A stretch of 16,455 bases of DNA from Candidatus Latescibacterota bacterium (GTDB lineage: Bacteria > Latescibacterota > UBA2968 > GCA-2709665), in NCBI GenBank assembly GCA_012271065.1, contig JAAXHE010000179.1:1-16455 (forward strand), given 5' to 3'. A program made the translations under genes and the position numbers. The notes below the pieces were generated by a model. It was not told the DNA's origin, searched no databases, and worked only from the letters and a program-made list of their open reading frames with translations. Below are positions 11,996 to 16,455 of this stretch, in pieces; the stretch's first letter is position 1; the number at the start of each line of letters is the position of its first letter.

Positions 11996-14650
11996 ATGTC
12001 GGAGCAGCTTTTGAAAACTGAGAAATGCGTCTATTTCTTCGGCGGCGGCAAGGCCGACGGCGACGGCCACCAGCGCAACCTGCTGGGCGGGAAGGGCGCA
12101 AACCTTGCTGAAATGTCTCTCATTGGAATTCCCGTCCCCGCCGGTTTCACCATCACCACGGACGTCTGCACCTATTATTACAGCCACGAAAAGAATCACC
12201 CTGAAACGCTCGAGAGCCAGGTTGTATCGAATCTGAGAAGAGTCGAGGAGGCGATGGGCGGGCGGTTCGGCGATCCTGGCAATCCACTGCTCGTCTCCGT
12301 GCGGTCGGGTGCTCGCGTCTCCATGCCGGGGATGATGGAAACCGTTCTGAACCTCGGCCTGAACGACCGGATCTCCGAGGGGCTGATTGCGAAATCCGGC
12401 AATGAACGCTTCGTCTGGGACGTCTACCGCCGTTTCATTCAGACCTACGGCGACGTTGTGATGGGGATACAGCCCGAAGATCGTGAACATGATCCCTTCG
12501 AAGCCGCGATCGACGTCGTAAAGGCCAGGCGAGGCATCACGCTGGATACCGACCTCACCTCCAACGACCTTCGCGAACTCGTCGACGTTTTCAAGGACAT
12601 TGTCAGAGACCGCACCGGCCGTTCCTTTCCCGAGAGCCCCATGGAGCAACTGTGGGGAAGCGTAAACGCCGTATTCGACTCATGGAACGGCCACCGCGCA
12701 ATCGTCTACCGAAACATAAACGATATCCCCCATAACTGGGGAACCGCCGTCAACGTGCAATCCATGGTCTACGGCAATATGGGCGACGACTGTGCTACGG
12801 GGGTGGCATTTACGCGCGACCCGTCCACGGGAGCGAAGAAATTCTACGGCGAATACCTGGTCAACGCCCAGGGCGAAGACGTCGTGGCCGGGGTCCGGAC
12901 GCCTGAGCCGGTGGCGAAGATGAGACGGCAAATGCCACATGCCTACAAGACACTCGAACAGATCTACAAAAGACTGGAACTGCACTATCGCGACATGCAG
13001 GACATCGAGTTTACCGTCCAGGAAGGTGAACTCTGGATGTTGCAGACCCGAGCCGGAAAGCGCACCGCGGCGTCTGCGCTGAAAATAGCGGTCGACATGG
13101 TGAAAGAGGGGCTTATTACCAGAGAGGAAGCGATCGCGCGAATCGACCCTGCGCAGCTCGACCACCTCCTGCATCCCACTTTCGACCCCGAGGCGCCGCG
13201 AGAAGTCCTGGCGACCGGGCTTCCCGCTTCTCCCGGCGCGGCCTCAGGCAGGGCGGTTTTCACGGCCGACGATGCCGAGACGATGGCCGAAGACGGGGAA
13301 GCGGTCATCCTCGTCCGCCTGGAGACGTCGCCCGAAGACATCGGCGGTATGAATGCCGCCAGGGGCATCCTGACCGCCCGCGGCGGCCAGACCAGTCACG
13401 CCGCCGTGGTGGCGCGCGGGATGGGCAAGTGCTGCGTGGCGGGATGCGGAGCGCTCACAATCGATTACAATAGCGACCTGTTTACGGTCAATGGCACAAC
13501 GGTCAAGGCAGGCGAATGGATTTCGCTCGACGGCTCCACGGGCGAAGTCATGTTGGGCCGAGTGCCCACCCTGAATCCGAAGTTATCGGGAAACTTCAGT
13601 ACCGTCATGAAGTGGGCGGAAGAGATCAAGCGGCTGGATGTCCGGACCAACGCGGATACGCCGCAGGATTCGGAGATTGCCCGGAAGTTCGGCGCGGAAG
13701 GTATCGGCCTGTGCCGCACGGAGCACATGTTCTTTGAAGGGGACCGCATCCTGGCGGTGCGGGAGATGATTCTTGCAGCCGACGAGTCGGGACGAAGGAA
13801 AGCGCTCGATAAGCTCCTGCCGATCCAGCGCGGTGACTTTGAAGGCATTTTCAGGGCCATGAGAGGGTACCCGGTTACCATTCGCCTGCTCGATCCGCCG
13901 CTGCATGAGTTTCTTCCGCACGAGCCCGAACAGCAGCACGAAATGGCGCGCCAGATGGGCGTTCCGCTTGGAACCATTCGGAAAAAGGTCCAGAGCCTGC
14001 ATGAATTCAACCCCATGCTGGGGCATCGGGGCTGCCGGCTTGGCGTCACCTACCCCGAGATCTACGAAATGCAGGCGCGGGCAATCTTCGAAGCGGCTGT
14101 CAACGTGCGAAAGCGAAGAATCAGGACCTTGCCCGAGATCATGATCCCGCTGGTTGGCACCGTAAATGAGTTCACCGAACTTCGTGAGATGGTGGACCGT
14201 GTCGCCGACGAGGTCCTGGGTGCGGGCAGGATCAAGATCGACTATCTGGTCGGCACCATGGTCGAGATCCCCCGCGCGGCGCTCGTGGCCGACGCGATAG
14301 CGAAGTCCGCTGACTTCTTCAGCTTCGGCACGAATGACCTCACGCAGATGACATTCGGTTTCTCGCGCGACGACGCCGGCAAATTCCTGCCCGCCTATAT
14401 CGAACAGGGCATCCTCGAACAGGACCCGTTCCTGACCATTGACCAGGAGGGCGTGGGACAACTGGTGATCATCGGAACGGAACGCGGGCGATCGGCGCGC
14501 GACGCACTCAAGGTGGGCATCTGCGGCGAACACGGAGGCGATCCTGACTCCGTGAAGTTCTGCCACCGGGTCGGCCTCGACTACGTCTCCTGCTCGCCAT
14601 ACCGGGTGCCTATCGCCCGTCTGGCCGCCGCCCAGGCGGCCATTGAATAG
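11996..14650 (+). CDS. ppdK: Pyruvate, phosphate dikinase
   Basis: An 884-residue cytoplasmic enzyme that interconverts pyruvate, ATP and phosphate with phosphoenolpyruvate, AMP and pyrophosphate. Three modules are visible. The N-terminal ATP-grasp part has FGGGKADGDG and GGKGANLAEM (31-40) and runs to about residue 340. The phosphohistidine swivel domain has GGQTSHAAVVARGMGK with His468. The C-terminal PEP/pyruvate TIM barrel contains GLCRTEHMFF, GTNDLTQMTFG and GICGEHGGDP with catalytic Cys843. Length and both catalytic positions agree with the bacterial family. It follows the HlyD-type gene by 20 bases, so it is probably cotranscribed. In heterotrophs it serves gluconeogenesis or pyrophosphate-linked glycolysis. 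No dedicated PPDK regulatory protein is nearby. Confidence 0.97.
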   Translation: MSEQLLKTEKCVYFFGGGKADGDGHQRNLLGGKGANLAEMSLIGIPVPAGFTITTDVCTYYYSHEKNHPETLESQVVSNLRRVEEAMGGRFGDPGNPLLVSVRSGARVSMPGMMETVLNLGLNDRISEGLIAKSGNERFVWDVYRRFIQTYGDVVMGIQPEDREHDPFEAAIDVVKARRGITLDTDLTSNDLRELVDVFKDIVRDRTGRSFPESPMEQLWGSVNAVFDSWNGHRAIVYRNINDIPHNWGTAVNVQSMVYGNMGDDCATGVAFTRDPSTGAKKFYGEYLVNAQGEDVVAGVRTPEPVAKMRRQMPHAYKTLEQIYKRLELHYRDMQDIEFTVQEGELWMLQTRAGKRTAASALKIAVDMVKEGLITREEAIARIDPAQLDHLLHPTFDPEAPREVLATGLPASPGAASGRAVFTADDAETMAEDGEAVILVRLETSPEDIGGMNAARGILTARGGQTSHAAVVARGMGKCCVAGCGALTIDYNSDLFTVNGTTVKAGEWISLDGSTGEVMLGRVPTLNPKLSGNFSTVMKWAEEIKRLDVRTNADTPQDSEIARKFGAEGIGLCRTEHMFFEGDRILAVREMILAADESGRRKALDKLLPIQRGDFEGIFRAMRGYPVTIRLLDPPLHEFLPHEPEQQHEMARQMGVPLGTIRKKVQSLHEFNPMLGHRGCRLGVTYPEIYEMQARAIFEAAVNVRKRRIRTLPEIMIPLVGTVNEFTELREMVDRVADEVLGAGRIKIDYLVGTMVEIPRAALVADAIAKSADFFSFGTNDLTQMTFGFSRDDAGKFLPAYIEQGILEQDPFLTIDQEGVGQLVIIGTERGRSARDALKVGICGEHGGDPDSVKFCHRVGLDYVSCSPYRVPIARLAAAQAAIE

Positions 14651-14697
14651 CCCAGTTCGTAATGCACCAGCGCGGCGTCGAACGGGGTCTTCCAACT

Positions 14698-15465
14698 ATG
14701 CCGAGAATCATCGCCATTGCCAACCAGAAAGGCGGCGTTGGAAAGACCACCACAGCGGTCAACCTATCCGCCTGCCTGGCGGCCGCGGAAAAGAAGACCC
14801 TTCTCGTAGACCTCGACCCGCAGTCGAACGCGACCAGCAGTTTCGGTGTATCGGTGACACGAGAGGATCCCTGCATCTACGAGGTGCTCCTCCAGGAGCA
14901 CCCGCTTTCCGACATCACCCGGGAAACCGAGATTCCCTATCTGAACGTGGCCCCCTCGCACGTACGCCTCACCGGGGCGGAAGTCGAGATGGTGAACCTT
15001 GGAGCCCGTGAACACCGGCTCCGGGTTGCTCTGGAGAGCGCCGGCGAAAACTACGAATTCCTGCTGATCGATTGCCCGCCATCCCTGGGTCTGCTGACCC
15101 TCAACGCACTCACTGCCGCCGGCTCCGTCCTCATTCCGATACAGTGCGAATATTATGCCCTGGAGGGTGTGGGAAAGTTGCTGAATACGCTGCGGCTGGT
15201 CCAGCGCCATCTGAATCCCCCGCTCAGAATCGAAGGCGTACTGCTCACAATGTTCGACACCCGACTCAATCTCTCCAGGCAGGTCGTGGACGAAGCCCGA
15301 CACCACTTCGGAGATCGCGTTTACAACACCATCATCGGTCGAAACGTCAAACTCGGCGAAGCGCCAAGTTTTGGAAAGCCCATCATCTCATACGACATTA
15401 TGTCGCCAGGAGCCAGGAATTACATGAGCCTTGCTGGGGAGGTAATCAACCATGGCCAAGCGTAA
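14698..15465 (+). CDS. parA: Chromosome-partitioning ATPase ParA (Soj)
   Basis: A 255-residue ParA of the short, chromosomal type without an N-terminal DNA-binding domain. The deviant Walker A motif is KGGVGKTT (11-18, Lys11 being the signature lysine). The A' motif is LLVDLDPQSNA (35-45), and the Walker B segment is FLLIDCPPSLG. The ATP-bound dimer binds DNA non-specifically and moves the ParB-parS complex. The start is placed at the ATG giving MPRIIAIANQKGG; an upstream in-frame ATG at 14662 would add 12 residues. The ribosome binding site is weak. It begins 47 bases after ppdK, an uncommon neighbour; the gene often lies by rsmG/mnmG near the origin. It overlaps parB by 14 bases, implying translational coupling. 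Confidence 0.95.
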   Translation: MPRIIAIANQKGGVGKTTTAVNLSACLAAAEKKTLLVDLDPQSNATSSFGVSVTREDPCIYEVLLQEHPLSDITRETEIPYLNVAPSHVRLTGAEVEMVNLGAREHRLRVALESAGENYEFLLIDCPPSLGLLTLNALTAAGSVLIPIQCEYYALEGVGKLLNTLRLVQRHLNPPLRIEGVLLTMFDTRLNLSRQVVDEARHHFGDRVYNTIIGRNVKLGEAPSFGKPIISYDIMSPGARNYMSLAGEVINHGQA

Positions 15466-16357
15466 CGCCCTCGGCAGAGGCCTCGGCGCCCTGATTCCCG
15501 GCGCGGATGAATCAACGCTGGAACAGACCGCGGGATCAACGGCGACGGGCGACAGCCGGCCCGGGTCGCAGGTACTCGACATTGCGGTGGGCGACCTCCG
15601 GCCAAACACGCACCAGCCCCGGGAAGAGTTCGACCCGGAGGCCGTCCGGGAATTGGCGGAATCAATCAAGGAAAAAGGGGTCATCCAGCCCGTCGTTGTT
15701 CGCCGCCGCGGGGCCGGGTATCAGCTCATCGCGGGCGAGCGCCGCCTTCGCGCCGCGAGAGAGGCAGGGCTGGAGACCGTGCCCGCCATAATGCTTGACG
15801 TGGGATCAGATCAGGAGATGATGGAAATCTCCCTGATCGAAAACGTGCAGCGGGAAGACCTGAATCCGATTGAAGAAGCCAGGGCCTACAGGGCTCTGAT
15901 GGAAACCTGTTTCCTGACTCAGGAAGAGGTGGCTCAGAAGGTCGGCAAGAACAGGTCCACCGTAACCAACACGCTGCGCCTGCTGCACCTGGCGGATGAA
16001 GTCAGAAACGCCCTGCAGAACCAACAGATCTCCATGGGCCACGCCCGTGCTTTGCTGGGTCTGGCAGACGACCGGCTGCAGACGAATCTCTGCAGGAGAA
16101 TCGTCTCGGACGGCCTCTCGGTCAGGCAGGTTGAAAGCCTTGTCAAGGCGGACAGGGAAGGGCGGCGCGAGCCCTCCCGACCTCTGCCCCGGAGCAAAGA
16201 CCCCCAGATCATGTCCCTTGAAGAGGACCTGCAACGCCGGTTTGGTACTGGTGTGAATATCAACCGCCGCGGGAAAAAGGGAAAAATCGAAATCGAGTTC
16301 TATACAGACGACGACCTGGAGCGTATTCTGGACCTCCTCCGGGAATCGTCTTACTGA
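15452..16357 (+). CDS. parB: Chromosome-partitioning protein ParB (Spo0J)
   Basis: A 301-residue ParB. The N-terminus KRNALGRGLGALIPG is the usual ParA-interacting segment. The CTP-binding domain follows, with GERRLRAA (95-102) and ENVQREDLNPIEEA (130-143). The helix-turn-helix that reads parS covers FLTQEEVAQKVGKNRSTVTNTLRLL (about 154-178). A basic linker leads to the C-terminal dimerisation domain (about 255-301). ParB loads at parS, spreads as a CTP-driven clamp and recruits ParA. GGGGAGG at 15437-15443 inside the end of parA is its ribosome binding site. No site close to the usual parS consensus (TGTTTCACGTGAAACA) was seen in the window. Confidence 0.96.
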   Translation: MAKRNALGRGLGALIPGADESTLEQTAGSTATGDSRPGSQVLDIAVGDLRPNTHQPREEFDPEAVRELAESIKEKGVIQPVVVRRRGAGYQLIAGERRLRAAREAGLETVPAIMLDVGSDQEMMEISLIENVQREDLNPIEEARAYRALMETCFLTQEEVAQKVGKNRSTVTNTLRLLHLADEVRNALQNQQISMGHARALLGLADDRLQTNLCRRIVSDGLSVRQVESLVKADREGRREPSRPLPRSKDPQIMSLEEDLQRRFGTGVNINRRGKKGKIEIEFYTDDDLERILDLLRESSY

Positions 16358-16455
16358 CGGCAGACCACCACCGTAGCAGTCCGTTGATAAAGTCGCTCTG
16401 CAGGCGAGGTCGAAGACACGGCGCGCAACCGAGTCCCATCCTGCGATTCGGCGAG
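16358..16455. other. Downstream of parB, no gene seen
   Basis: The last 98 bases hold no recognisable coding start with a ribosome binding site and no clear terminator hairpin. Confidence 0.4.

Noticed and set aside
13583..14695. Minus-strand frame of 370 codons opposite ppdK
   Set aside because: The plus-strand protein is an unambiguous pyruvate, phosphate dikinase through this whole stretch.
1481..15465. Three proteins of exactly 255 residues (both SDRs and ParA)
   Set aside because: The two SDRs share a family length and ParA is unrelated; a coincidence.
1..16455. CRISPR array or insertion sequence
   Set aside because: No regularly spaced direct repeats and no transposase-like protein were seen on either strand.

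Overview
This GC-rich window comes from a bacterium, most likely an uncultivated Gram-negative lineage. The Gram-negative reading rests on an FKBP prolyl isomerase with a lipoprotein signal and on an HlyD-type membrane-fusion protein. The pairing of Gfo/Idh/MocA oxidoreductases with short-chain dehydrogenases is reminiscent of lineages such as Latescibacterota or Hydrogenedentota. That placement is a guess from gene content only.

Layout. (1) 196-4117, plus strand: a Gfo/Idh/MocA oxidoreductase, two short-chain dehydrogenases (one NAD-type and one FabG-like), then an FKBP lipoprotein with a duplicated N-terminal domain. (2) 4118-4799: an intergenic stretch with an inverted repeat and a leader palindrome, then rpsT (ribosomal protein S20, TTG start) and a strong bidirectional terminator. 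(3) 4811-8023, minus strand: a tight five-gene cysteine operon read cysM - mec - cysO - rrf2 - cysK. (4) 8214-8941, minus strand: two HigA-like antitoxin genes behind the 3' remnant of a HigB toxin. (5) 9175-10084: dispersed-repeat sequence, then cysH (APS reductase) with its own promoter, a candidate operator and a terminator. (6) 10085-10722: repeat-rich intergenic DNA, a possible small RNA, and tRNA-Lys(UUU) on the minus strand with a near-consensus promoter. (7) 10740-16357, plus strand: an orphan HlyD-type protein, ppdK, parA and parB in close succession.

How the genes work together. The central theme is sulfur assimilation. CysH makes sulfite from adenylyl sulfate. CysK would use sulfide and O-acetylserine. 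CysM, CysO and Mec match the mycobacterial route in which a thiocarboxylated carrier protein (CysO-COSH) gives its sulfur to O-phosphoserine on CysM, and the Mec metalloprotease frees cysteine. An Rrf2 regulator without the iron-sulfur cysteines sits directly before cysK, which recalls the Bacillus CymR-CysK sensing pair. The most unusual detail is that CysO does not end at its Gly-Gly but carries two more encoded residues, Arg-Cys. Such a protein would have to be trimmed before activation, and Mec is the obvious candidate. The sulfurylase, the sulfite reductase and the E1-like activating enzyme for CysO are not in this window.
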